This document shows positions 7,869 through 16,396 of a DNA stretch of 64,000 nt, piece by piece. The notes beneath the pieces are model-generated. The model was not told where the DNA came from and ran no database searches. It was given only the letters and a program-made list of their open reading frames with translations. This stretch comes from Ktedonospora formicarum (GTDB lineage Bacteria > Chloroflexota > Ktedonobacteria > Ktedonobacterales > Ktedonobacteraceae), in assembly GCF_016587355.1 (NCBI RefSeq), contig NZ_BNJF01000009.1:186001-250000 (forward strand), read 5' to 3'. A program made the translations under genes and the position numbers. Within the stretch, counting starts at the first letter, position 1. Each line of letters starts with the position of its first letter.

Positions 7869-10406
7869 ATGTCGGCAGAGAAGGCTCCTCGCCAGCGGAG
7901 GAAGCTGACGCTGGCCCGTGAAGAACAGCATCTAACGCAACAGCAGGTTGCAGACCAGTTAGGGGTGACCAAGCTGACCGTAGGGCGGTGGGAACGAGGA
8001 GAAGCGACTCCTCATCCCTATGTGCGCCGTAAGTTATGTGCGCTCTTTTCGCTCTCAGAGCACGACTTGCTTCTTGCTGAAGATGAGGTTCCTGCCACAA
8101 ACACCCATGCTGCGTTTCTCTTTGACCCCACGATTCCATCGCTCCCCCATTTTATCGGCCGCGAAGAGGCGTTTCTGCATATCAAGCGTTGCCTGTGTCG
8201 CGGGAAGAATGTAGCCCTGACGGCTGCGCTCAATGGTATTCCCGGAGTGGGCAAGACGGCGCTCTCGGTGGCTCTGGCCCATGATCGTGAGGTACAGGCC
8301 TCCTTTCGCGATGGCATTTTGTGGGCAGGGCTTGGACCCCACGCCAATATCCCTGCTCTCCTGTATCACTGGGGAACGCTTCTTGGTCTCTCTCCATCTG
8401 AGATGGATGCAGCTAACGAGCAGGGTGCATGGGTACGCACGATCCGTAACGCAATTGGGCTGCGCTCCCTGCTCCTGGTTATTGATGATGCCTGGAGCCT
8501 GGCCGATGCCACGGCGCTGAAAATTGGAGGTCCTAACTGCGCGTACCTGCTCACCACGCGCTTTCCCGAAGTGGCGAATTTCCTGGCCTTTGAGAATGCG
8601 ATCACACTTGAAGAATTTTCTGAAGAGGAGAGCCTTGCGCTCTTGCGCTTTCTGGCACCGGTCATGGTTGAGCAAGAGAAGCAAAGAATCCAGCAACTGA
8701 TTCGTGCGGTTGGCGGGCTGCCACTTGCCCTCACGCTCATTGGCAATTATCTTCGCCACCGCTCCTCCGGTCGCCAGCTTCGACGGATCAGTAGTGCGTT
8801 AGAGCAACTTGAGAATGTGGAGACCCGGTTGCATCTCAGTGAACTTCGAGGTCCTGTGGAAGTGCATACCAGCCTCTCATCTAATACCGTCTCTCTCTCT
8901 CAGATCATCGCAGTCTCAGATCAGCAATTGAGTGAAGCGTCTCGTGGCGCCCTCTATGCCCTCTCGCTTTTTCCTGCAAAGCCCAACAGTTTTTCCGAAG
9001 AAGCTGCGCTTGCGGTCGCTGGCTGTGATGTTGAGCATATCGACGCGCTCATCGATGCCGGGCTGCTGACGCCTGTCTTTGGAGATCGCCTGCAAATGCA
9101 CCAAACCATCCATGATTATGCCTCCTATCAACGGGAAAAGCGTCCTGATACTGCTGCACCCGCTCGACGGTTGGTGGCGTATGTGGTGAAGAAGGTGGTC
9201 TTGCCACACCCTGATCAGAGCAAATGTCAGCAAGAGCAGGCACTTATTGGTGTCGCGCTCGATCTCGCGATGACGCTGCTCCTGCATACGGAATTTCTTC
9301 AGATCCTGCTGGCATCGTTTACGTATTTCTTCACTATCGGGGCGTATCGTGCCATGGAGCGCTATCTCCATCATGCGCTTCAGCTTCTTCCGCAAGACCA
9401 GGAAACACTGATCACGCTCTTTTTTGATCTAGGATGTGTCTTACGACCACAAGGCAGATATGATGAGGCTCAGACTGCCTTTGTTCAGGCGTTGGCATTG
9501 GCCAGGCAGGAAGAAGACAAAAGGAGCATGAGCCAATGCCTCAGTGAGCTTGGTTGGATCTATGTGAAAATGGGTCAGTATCAGCAGGCGGAAGAGGCTC
9601 TTGATGAAGCGCTTACCCTGGCACGGCAATGCGGTGATCCGCACACTGTGGGCAGGATTTTAAAGACACTGGGTGCGGTCGCTGATTATGAGGGTCGGTA
9701 CGAGCAGGCGGCTCAATATCTTGAGGACGCGCTTCAGCTTGCACGCGAACTGGGAGATCAGCACCTGGCCAGCTCGTTATATATCAATATTGGCGTCAAT
9801 CTGGGATCCATTGGAGAGGGAGAGAAGGCCGAAAAAGCACTGATGGAAGGGTTACTGCTGGCCAGGAAGACCAATGCGCGTGAAACGCAATGTGTCCTGC
9901 TGGTCAACCTGGGAGAACTCTATTGTCAGCGTGAAACACCACAGGCGCTTCAGCTTGCGGAAGCGTATCTGCAAGAAGGGCTCACTATTGCAACAGACAT
10001 TGGGGTTCGTGAATGGCAGGGAGTGTTACTCCTGACCCTTGGGAGCGTAAGGCGCAAACAGGGGATCTATGTTCAGGCAGATGAGTGGCTTCAACAGAGC
10101 CTGTCTTTGGGCAAAGAAGTAAAGAGTTACCGTATCGTCTGTAATGCCTTGTGTGAGCTTGGAGATATTGCCCTGGCTCAAGGACGGGTGCATGATGCCA
10201 GTGCCCTCTTTCAAAATGCGCTCGATGAAAGTAGAACCGATCAGGAAATGATGGCATTGACGCATTTCGGCTATGCACGCTCCTGTCGTGCTCTTGGAGA
10301 CCTGGAAAGCGCACGCCAGCACGCGGAGCAAAGTCTTCGCCTCTTTGCGCATATGGGGCATGGGTGGACAGGCAAGGTCCAACAGTGGCTTGCTCAGCTT
10401 GCATAG
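7869..10406 (+). CDS. XRE-NB-ARC-TPR signalling regulator (first of tandem pair)
   Basis: I choose ATG 7869, with AGGA eight bases upstream, giving 845 residues. Order: XRE helix-turn-helix (~8-65, LTQQQVADQLGVTKLTVGRW), NB-ARC STAND NTPase with Walker A GIPGVGKTAL (~123-132), Walker B LLLVIDDAW (~202-210), sensor-like LLTTRFPEV, GGLPLAL (~282-288) and an MHD-like MHQTIHDY, then about eight tetratricopeptide repeats with YxQAEEALDEALxLAR spacing. Known relatives are ATP-switched signal integrators; the XRE head suggests DNA binding with the TPRs as sensor. The next gene starts 23 bases downstream and is a paralogue, so the two are likely co-transcribed. Confidence 0.88.
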   Translation: MSAEKAPRQRRKLTLAREEQHLTQQQVADQLGVTKLTVGRWERGEATPHPYVRRKLCALFSLSEHDLLLAEDEVPATNTHAAFLFDPTIPSLPHFIGREEAFLHIKRCLCRGKNVALTAALNGIPGVGKTALSVALAHDREVQASFRDGILWAGLGPHANIPALLYHWGTLLGLSPSEMDAANEQGAWVRTIRNAIGLRSLLLVIDDAWSLADATALKIGGPNCAYLLTTRFPEVANFLAFENAITLEEFSEEESLALLRFLAPVMVEQEKQRIQQLIRAVGGLPLALTLIGNYLRHRSSGRQLRRISSALEQLENVETRLHLSELRGPVEVHTSLSSNTVSLSQIIAVSDQQLSEASRGALYALSLFPAKPNSFSEEAALAVAGCDVEHIDALIDAGLLTPVFGDRLQMHQTIHDYASYQREKRPDTAAPARRLVAYVVKKVVLPHPDQSKCQQEQALIGVALDLAMTLLLHTEFLQILLASFTYFFTIGAYRAMERYLHHALQLLPQDQETLITLFFDLGCVLRPQGRYDEAQTAFVQALALARQEEDKRSMSQCLSELGWIYVKMGQYQQAEEALDEALTLARQCGDPHTVGRILKTLGAVADYEGRYEQAAQYLEDALQLARELGDQHLASSLYINIGVNLGSIGEGEKAEKALMEGLLLARKTNARETQCVLLVNLGELYCQRETPQALQLAEAYLQEGLTIATDIGVREWQGVLLLTLGSVRRKQGIYVQADEWLQQSLSLGKEVKSYRIVCNALCELGDIALAQGRVHDASALFQNALDESRTDQEMMALTHFGYARSCRALGDLESARQHAEQSLRLFAHMGHGWTGKVQQWLAQLA

Positions 10407-10429
10407 TTTGCCCAAGAAGGTGGTGATTT

Positions 10430-13066
10430 ATGGAACATCGTGGAAAAATGGAGCCACAACCGCGCCTCAAGCTGACGGAAGCCCGACGTGCGCGCGCGCT
10501 CTCTCAGCAAGACGTGGCCGAACGACTGGGGACAACACACGTGAATGTGAGTCGCTGGGAGCGAGGCATTACCACACCCAGCCCCTATTTTTGTCGCAAG
10601 CTTTGCCGACTATTTGGAAAAACTTCCCAGGAGTTAGAACTGGTTCGAGCGTCCTTTCCAGTTACCGACGCGAACGAATCTCCTCCCGAGGATCATGTGG
10701 TGAGGGCGGATCATGTCCCGACCATGCCTTCTACGTTTCCCACGAGGGAGCCAGACGTACAGGCAGCCATTGATCCTGTGATTCCTGCTGCCTCTGGTGC
10801 GCAGCTAGTTGGCCGTGAGGAGGTGCTTGCACGCATCAGGAACATGGTGTGTACTGGTCATCAAGGAGAAATGATTGCACTCCATGGCCTGCCCGGCATC
10901 GGCAAGACGTCACTTGCGCAAGCGCTTGCTCATGTTCATACCATTCGCGCACGATTTTGTGATGGTATTCTTTGGGCGGCTCTGGGACCGCATCCAGATA
11001 TGACCGGCCTTCTCAATCGCTGGGGGGAACTGCTTGGCCTTTCTGCGACACAACTCTCATCGCTCGATGGCAATGATGCTCGTGCCCGAGCGCTTCATAA
11101 CGTTATTGGTACTCGTTCTCTCTTACTCATTATTGATGATGTGTGGCGTGTGGAGGATGTGCTTGCTCTGAAAGTAGGTGGCCCACATTGTGCCTATGTG
11201 ATGACAACCCGTTTCCCCGAAATCGCAACCAGCGTGTCTGTCGATGGCGTGATACACGTTGACGAGTTGGGTGAACAGGAGAGCATGGTCCTGTTGCAAG
11301 TCCTGGCACCACAGGTGATTGAGCGGGAGCCAGAGAAGGCGAATGAGCTTATTCAGGCGGTTGGAGGGCTCCCTCTGGCGCTGACGCTCATCGGGAATTA
11401 TGTCCGCAAGCAAGCGGAAAGCGGGCAACCGCGTCGGATCACAGAGGCATTGCAACGTCTTGAAAGCGCGAAGGAACGTCTCCACCTGTCCGTATCCACC
11501 GATGCAGACAAGGCACAGGCTCAGCCCAATCGGCATTCACATCAATCACTCCAATCCGTCATTGCCATGACTGATCAGCAGTTCGATGAGCCAACCCGTG
11601 CCGCTTTCTATACGCTCTCTATTCTTCCCTCGAAGCCGGAGAGTTTCTCTGAGGAGGTAGCGCTCGCTGTGACCTCGTGTCAGGTGGAGGTGCTTGATAC
11701 TCTGGTGGATTCAGGAATTTTGGAAAGCCATGGAACCAATCGCTATACACTCCATCAGACGATTCGCGATTATGCCTATGACCGGTTGCTTGTGACCTCA
11801 GGTGCGGATGCTGCGTATCATACCCTTGTGACCTATGTTGTATCGCTGCTCGAAAGCCAAAGCAATTCTTACGATATCCTCGAACAGGAACGCGCGGTGA
11901 TCGCTATTGCGCTTAAGCAAGCCGATGCGCTGAACATGCAATCGGAACTGGTGCGTGCTGTAATTGCCTTCGTTCCGTATTGCCAGGTACGTGGATACTA
12001 TGCACAGGCTGAACAGTATCTTTTACGTGCCGAGCAGGTTGCAACACGTTTGAATAATCAAAGTGTTCTCACCACGATTTACCTCTCCATGGGCCAGATC
12101 CTCCAGCAACAGGGCAAGTTTAACCAGGCTGAAGCTATTTTTCAGCAAGGCATAGCTCTGGCCCGCCAGTTTCACGACCTTGAACAAGTGAGCGCTTTTC
12201 TTCGTGATCTTGGTAGCATAGCTTGGAAAGTAGGCAACTACGCTCAAGCAGAAGCATATTTAGAAGAAGGACTCGATATTGCACGGAAATGTAATGATAA
12301 GAAGCTTATGGGTAGTCTTCTGAAAGAACTGGGCCCTGTATCTAGCTTGCGCGGCAAGTATTCCCAAGCAGAAGCCTATTTCCAGGAAGGTCTTCAAATT
12401 GTGCTTCAGCTTGAAGACTATGAACAAACAGCTGTCACTTTACTTATGAATCTTGGGGTAACTGCTGGTCAACAGGGGAATCATTCTAAGGCGGCTCAGT
12501 ATTTTCGAGAGGGATTAGAGTTAGCACGTCAAATTGGCCATAGCCAACGTATCAGTGCTTTGCTAGCCAATCTTGGGGCTTCTGAAATGGAGCTTGGGCA
12601 CTACGTTCAAGCAGAAATCTATTTCCAGGAGGGACTTACAGTTGCACGTCGTATCGGGCATCGAGAGTGGATCAGTATTCTGCTTCTCAATCTAGGTCAG
12701 ACAGCAGTTGTGCAACGTCAACTTCAATTGGCTGAAAACTATTTAAACGAGGCCCTGACTTTAGCACGTCAGATTGGTCGTACACAAGTTATAGCCAAGG
12801 CATTATATGAATATGGTAATGTTCAGCTTGAACAGCAATGCTTAGCGAAAGCGCAGTTAGCTTTTGGCGAAATGATAAGCATCGTACCTACTGAAGACCA
12901 AGAGCTCAATATCCTTGCCCGCTATGGACTGGCACGTGTTGCTGCCATTCAAGGGAGGATGTCAGAAGCATATAGACTTGGTACACAATGTGAACAGGAA
13001 CTAGAAGCTATGGGTCATGGAAGTGCTGTTGAAGTAACTTTGTGGTTACAATCTGTGATGAAATAG
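10430..13066 (+). CDS. XRE-NB-ARC-TPR signalling regulator (second of tandem pair)
   Basis: An 878-residue paralogue of the preceding gene with a ribosome binding site overlapping GAAGGTGGTG. Order: XRE domain (~12-70), a ~60-residue linker, NB-ARC with GLPGIGKTSL (~153-162), LLLIIDDVW (~232-240), GGLPLAL (~312-318) and LHQTIRDYAY as the MHD-like site, then eight or more TPRs (YxQAEAYFQEGLxxAR). The two proteins differ most in the linker and TPR array, as expected if they sense different ligands. From about 12,000 the codons become noticeably more A/T-rich than in the NB-ARC part, hinting that the repeat array was acquired or exchanged separately. Followed by a good terminator. Confidence 0.88.
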   Translation: MEHRGKMEPQPRLKLTEARRARALSQQDVAERLGTTHVNVSRWERGITTPSPYFCRKLCRLFGKTSQELELVRASFPVTDANESPPEDHVVRADHVPTMPSTFPTREPDVQAAIDPVIPAASGAQLVGREEVLARIRNMVCTGHQGEMIALHGLPGIGKTSLAQALAHVHTIRARFCDGILWAALGPHPDMTGLLNRWGELLGLSATQLSSLDGNDARARALHNVIGTRSLLLIIDDVWRVEDVLALKVGGPHCAYVMTTRFPEIATSVSVDGVIHVDELGEQESMVLLQVLAPQVIEREPEKANELIQAVGGLPLALTLIGNYVRKQAESGQPRRITEALQRLESAKERLHLSVSTDADKAQAQPNRHSHQSLQSVIAMTDQQFDEPTRAAFYTLSILPSKPESFSEEVALAVTSCQVEVLDTLVDSGILESHGTNRYTLHQTIRDYAYDRLLVTSGADAAYHTLVTYVVSLLESQSNSYDILEQERAVIAIALKQADALNMQSELVRAVIAFVPYCQVRGYYAQAEQYLLRAEQVATRLNNQSVLTTIYLSMGQILQQQGKFNQAEAIFQQGIALARQFHDLEQVSAFLRDLGSIAWKVGNYAQAEAYLEEGLDIARKCNDKKLMGSLLKELGPVSSLRGKYSQAEAYFQEGLQIVLQLEDYEQTAVTLLMNLGVTAGQQGNHSKAAQYFREGLELARQIGHSQRISALLANLGASEMELGHYVQAEIYFQEGLTVARRIGHREWISILLLNLGQTAVVQRQLQLAENYLNEALTLARQIGRTQVIAKALYEYGNVQLEQQCLAKAQLAFGEMISIVPTEDQELNILARYGLARVAAIQGRMSEAYRLGTQCEQELEAMGHGSAVEVTLWLQSVMK

Positions 13067-13069
13067 GAG

Positions 13070-13103
13070 CGGAGCAATCTTAAGCAAGAAATTGATTGCT
13101 CCG
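13070..13103 (+). terminator. Terminator of the NB-ARC pair
   Basis: CGGAGCAATC pairs with GATTGCTCCG across a 14-base loop, three bases after the stop codon, followed by CCTCCCTTTTT. A probable intrinsic terminator. Confidence 0.65.
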
Positions 13104-13134
13104 TGGAACCTCCCTTTTTCTTACGATACTATTT

Positions 13135-13332
13135 TCAGTCGAACCAATAGTGATCGGGATGTATAGTTGGGCTTTGTGGTGTTGGTGTAGTCTGCTCTGT
13201 TGCTGGATGATGTGGGGCATTTACTCCAGCAGCGTGAGTGACTGTGACCATAACTGAACCGATGACCACTGCGGCAACAATGACTGCCAAAATAAGCAGC
13301 GGTGAAATCCAACGAATGAGTTGTTTACGCAT
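13135..13332 (-). CDS. Short secreted or membrane peptide
   Basis: A 65-residue minus-strand gene with GGAG nine bases before the ATG. It starts MRKQLIRW, followed by a long hydrophobic stretch (ISPLLILAVIVAAVVIGSVM) and a possible Ala-x-Ala cleavage site (THAAG), then a Pro/Thr/His-rich tail. It is a signal-anchored or exported peptide convergent with the NB-ARC operon. No family recognised. Confidence 0.5.
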   Translation of the reverse strand: MRKQLIRWISPLLILAVIVAAVVIGSVMVTVTHAAGVNAPHHPATEQTTPTPQSPTIHPDHYWFD

Positions 13333-13563
13333 ACTCTTTTACTCCAAAATATGCTTACAAAAAGGCACTTCTTCCCATAGTTTTGCTTCTCTGCTTTGGG
13401 TGTACCTGTTGTTATGAGCATTTCATAGGAGATCATAGATGATTTTATTGGCATCATCATGTTTTCTTGCAATTTCTATAGAAAGGTACTACCTTCTTAT
13501 CTATTGTTGAGTTGATAAGGACGATGATTGGTGAAGATGTATTGTATGCTTTTTTGGGGAAGC

Positions 13564-13600
13564 TTCATCGGGTGCGGCAAGGTTTTTTGCGTGAGGCGGC
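13564..13600 (+). repeat. Dispersed inward-facing repeat, copy a
   Basis: Core GGGTGCGGCAAG then GTTTTTTGCGTGAGGC, preceded by TTCATC. Copies also occur at about 16,361 (minus), 55,446 (plus) and 58,152 (minus). Copy a and the 16,361 copy face each other around a TnpB element and the APH-like gene. Confidence 0.65.
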
Positions 13601-13795
13601 GTCCTGGGAAGCAAGCCACTGCTGCAAACTGCGTTCATGCGCTGAGAATTTTCTTGTGGGGGTATATCGAGTTTTATAGTCTCTAGACATATGTAGCCAA
13701 TTATATGCAAATATATATTTGGCTCTGCCTTCTTGCCAAAGCGATGATTTTCTGGTATATTTGTTCCACTTTCGATGCAAAGGGGCGAAATACCC

Positions 13796-14956
13796 ATGAC
13801 ACGTGGCTATCGAGTCGAACTTGACCTCAACAATACCCAACGAACGTTATGCCACAAACATGCCGGGGCCGCTCGCTGGGCGTATAACTATGGCCTTCGT
13901 CGTAAACAGGAAGCCTACAAGGCTGGGTTGAACGTGCCCACGGCCATCGATCTGCATCGCGAGATCAATGCCCTCAAGGCATCTGAGCCCTGGATGTATC
14001 AGGTGAGCAAGTGTGCCTTTCAGGAGGGACTGCGCGACCTGGACACTGCCTTCAAACATTTCTTCCGCAAGTGTCGCCTCAAGAAAGCGGGCACCTGGAA
14101 GGGAAAATGTGGCTATCCCTGCTTCAAATCACGCAAAAAAGCCATTGGTGGGGCACGCTTTACGGGTTCCATTCGGGTCTCTCCTGATGCCATTCAGCTT
14201 CCTCGTCTGGGTCTCTTGCGCTTGAAAGAGCACAACTACCTGCCCATGAACATCACCGTGAAGAGTGCGACCCTCTCGGAAAAGGCGGGTCGTTGGTATG
14301 TGTCCCTTGCTGTGCCCTCAGAGCAAGACGATCCCGCTCCTGCGACAGGTCCGGTCATTGGCGTCGATCTTGGCATCAAGACGCTGGCGGTAACCTCCGA
14401 TGGACGGGCCTTCGCCAATCCCAAGGCACTGAGAAAGAAGATCGCGGCGTTACGACGTGCCTCACGCCGCCATTCCCGCACGCACAAAGGCTCTCACAAC
14501 CGAAAAAAAGCAGCGCAGCGACTGAGAAAGTTGCACGCACGCATTGCCCATGTCCGCCAAGACGCCCTCCAGAAAGTCACAAGCACGCTCGTGGCGAGAA
14601 CCAAGCCAGAGAGCGAGCGTCCAGCATGCATCGTGCTTGAAGACCTCAACATTTCTGGCATGCTCAAAAATCGCACGTTAAGCCGAGCGATCGCCGATGT
14701 GGGCATGTACGAGTTCAGACGGCAGATTGAGTACAAGGCAGCCTCTGTAGGTGTGCGGGTCGTCATCGTGTCACGCTGGGAGCCGTCGTCGAAGACCTGT
14801 AGCTGCTGTGGCACAGTGCGCGAAACGCTCGGTTTGAATGAGCGTGTGTTTGTGTGCGAGGACTGTGGCTATGTCGCTGATCGAGACTCGAATGCTGCAA
14901 AGAACCTCGCACGGCTCGCAGAACATGAGAACTATCGTGAGTTACACGGGAAGTGA
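13796..14956 (+). CDS. tnpB: TnpB RNA-guided nuclease, intact copy 1
   Basis: A 386-residue TnpB. Start is ATG 13796 (MTRGYRVELD), matching the other copies. The RuvC catalytic residues are all present: Asp in IGVDLGIKTLA (~190), Glu in IVLEDLNISGM (~282) and Asp in DRDSNAAKNL (~363). The zinc finger has CSCCG and CEDCG pairs. TnpB proteins cut DNA guided by an RNA transcribed from the 3' end of their own element. This copy is the most diverged of the three and ends HENYRELHGK instead of LAALAQ. Confidence 0.92.
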   Translation: MTRGYRVELDLNNTQRTLCHKHAGAARWAYNYGLRRKQEAYKAGLNVPTAIDLHREINALKASEPWMYQVSKCAFQEGLRDLDTAFKHFFRKCRLKKAGTWKGKCGYPCFKSRKKAIGGARFTGSIRVSPDAIQLPRLGLLRLKEHNYLPMNITVKSATLSEKAGRWYVSLAVPSEQDDPAPATGPVIGVDLGIKTLAVTSDGRAFANPKALRKKIAALRRASRRHSRTHKGSHNRKKAAQRLRKLHARIAHVRQDALQKVTSTLVARTKPESERPACIVLEDLNISGMLKNRTLSRAIADVGMYEFRRQIEYKAASVGVRVVIVSRWEPSSKTCSCCGTVRETLGLNERVFVCEDCGYVADRDSNAAKNLARLAEHENYRELHGK

Positions 14957-15063
14957 GACGCCTGTGGACATCATGTCAGACTTGAGACATCAAGCAATGG
15001 TGGCTGAAGCAGGAACCAAACATCAATAGGTACTGTCCTATTTGTCTAGGTTTTGGATAACGG
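14870..15063 (+). ncRNA. Predicted omega RNA (TnpB guide RNA scaffold), copy 1
   Basis: By analogy with known TnpB systems the guide RNA covers the 3' end of tnpB and the element's right end. Conserved bases here are GGGAAGTGAGACGCCTGTGG, then GAAGCAGGAACC, ending at AACGG. The guide would then be the flanking host sequence starting at 15,064 (ATTGATTATGTGAGG...). The 5' limit is a guess. Confidence 0.4.
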
Positions 15064-15178
15064 ATTGATTATGTGAGGCTGACCTCCTACAGTAGATTCA
15101 TACTCAAAAATTGTGTCACCAATTCAAGGCTAGCTTTATAACCTGGGCAACAGACAAGCCACATGATACACTGTCTTC

Positions 15179-16144
15179 ATGGAGAGAACTGATCATAGAC
15201 GCAGTATTGTTGTGCCTGAACGCGTTCGGCTGAGGGCCGAGCAATCAAGCTCCCAGACAAGACAGTGGCTCAAAGATCTCCCCGGCCTTATTGCCGAATT
15301 TGAGCGAGAATGGGAGCTTCGCATTGGCCAACCGCTATCCGGGGGATCTTCGGCATACGTAGCTCCAGTAAAAACTGCGAGCGGAAATGCGGTCATAAAG
15401 ATAGGTATGCCGAGCCAGCCCGGATCTTCTGGCTTTCAGCAAGAGATAGATACTCTTATCCGTGCGAATGGGCACGGTTATGTCCAAGTGTTACAGTTTG
15501 ACTATGAGCGACGCGCCTTGCTTCTCGAGCAGCTTGGATTATCTATACAAGAAAGTAAATTGGAACCTAAGCAGGCAATAAGATTGTTGTGCCAGGTACT
15601 GAAACAAGCATGGCTCGTACCATCTGGTGCGGATCAGACTATGAAAGCCTCGGAGTATAAAGCGCAGACATTGGCTCAGCTCATAAGCGAGCTATGGGTC
15701 AAACTTGAACGGCCATGCTCTGAGAAAATTGTCTCTCAAGCCTTGGAGTTTGCACGTCGGCGCATGGATGCTTATGATCGTGAACGATGCGTCGTCGTAC
15801 ACGGAGACCCTCATCCGGCGAACGCGCTTCAGGTGCTTGCCCCACGTGCTGGAGCTGAGTTGGGCTATGTCTTTGTTGATTCAGAGGGCTTCCTCTGCGA
15901 GCCAGAATATGACCTTGGGGTGGTCATGCGGGATTGGAATGAGGAGTTGCTTGCAGCAGCCGATCCTCTTACTTTAGCCTACGAATATTGTGAGCTTCTT
16001 GCCAAGGAATCTGGCCTCGATGAAGCTACTATTTGGGAATGGGGCTTTATCGAGCGCGTATCAACTGGTTTGTATATTTATGCCTACGGCTCAAGTGAGC
16101 TTGGTCAGCCATTTTTCAAAACGGCACAATGCTTGTTGGGGTAG
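15179..16144 (+). CDS. Aminoglycoside phosphotransferase (APH)-family kinase
   Basis: A 321-residue kinase-like protein resembling the APH(6)/hydroxyurea phosphotransferase group. It has a Gly-rich loop region (PLSGGSSAYV, ~53), a lysine in NAVIKIG (~73), the catalytic-loop motif VVHGDPHPAN (~206-215; Asp and Asn both present) and the metal-binding Asp in FVDSEGFLCEPEYDLG. Such enzymes inactivate streptomycin-like drugs by ATP-dependent phosphorylation; the true substrate cannot be read from sequence. No clear ribosome binding site precedes ATG 15179; GTG 15210 is an alternative. It sits between a TnpB element and an inward-facing repeat, as if mobilised. Confidence 0.8.
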   Translation: MERTDHRRSIVVPERVRLRAEQSSSQTRQWLKDLPGLIAEFEREWELRIGQPLSGGSSAYVAPVKTASGNAVIKIGMPSQPGSSGFQQEIDTLIRANGHGYVQVLQFDYERRALLLEQLGLSIQESKLEPKQAIRLLCQVLKQAWLVPSGADQTMKASEYKAQTLAQLISELWVKLERPCSEKIVSQALEFARRRMDAYDRERCVVVHGDPHPANALQVLAPRAGAELGYVFVDSEGFLCEPEYDLGVVMRDWNEELLAAADPLTLAYEYCELLAKESGLDEATIWEWGFIERVSTGLYIYAYGSSELGQPFFKTAQCLLG

Positions 16145-16277
16145 TGCTACGCAAGCTGGCAGTTTATATAGAAGCCGTAAAATCTGTCAAGCTTTGTCAG
16201 AAAAGACAAGGGGCGAAGCTGGCACCGAAGAGCACACGCTCCCCATAACAGCCTCTTGAGGGGCTTCCCAATGAGAG

Positions 16278-16300
16278 AAGAGAGATCCATCATCTCTCTT
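16278..16300 (+). terminator. Intrinsic terminator after the APH-like gene
   Basis: AAGAGAGAT and ATCTCTCTT form a perfect 9-bp stem around CCATC, followed directly by TTTCTT. Confidence 0.65.
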
Positions 16301-16360
16301 TTTCTTCCTGCGCGCGCCGCTTCCTCCCATTGTCCCATTCTCCATTTCCCTGGATGAGTT

Positions 16361-16396
16361 ATACGCAAAAAAACTTGCCGCACCCAGCTTCATCTG
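16361..16396 (-). repeat. Dispersed inward-facing repeat, copy b
   Basis: On the minus strand it reads CAGATGAAGCTGGGTGCGGC then AAGTTTTTTTGCGT, the same core as copy a in opposite orientation. It overlaps the last codons of the EamA gene. Confidence 0.65.

Larger units (their letters stand above)
13655..15063 (+). mobile_element. IS605-type TnpB-only element, copy 1
   Basis: Comparison with the copies at 25.3 and 55.5 kb sets rough limits. On the left they share GTGG-G-GGG then TCG-GTTTT and a block near TTGCCAAAG with TTTTCTGGTAT just before tnpB. On the right they share GAAGCAGGAACC and end at AACGG, after which the sequences differ. No TnpA Y1 transposase is present, so mobility would depend on another copy's transposase. 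Confidence 0.7.
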
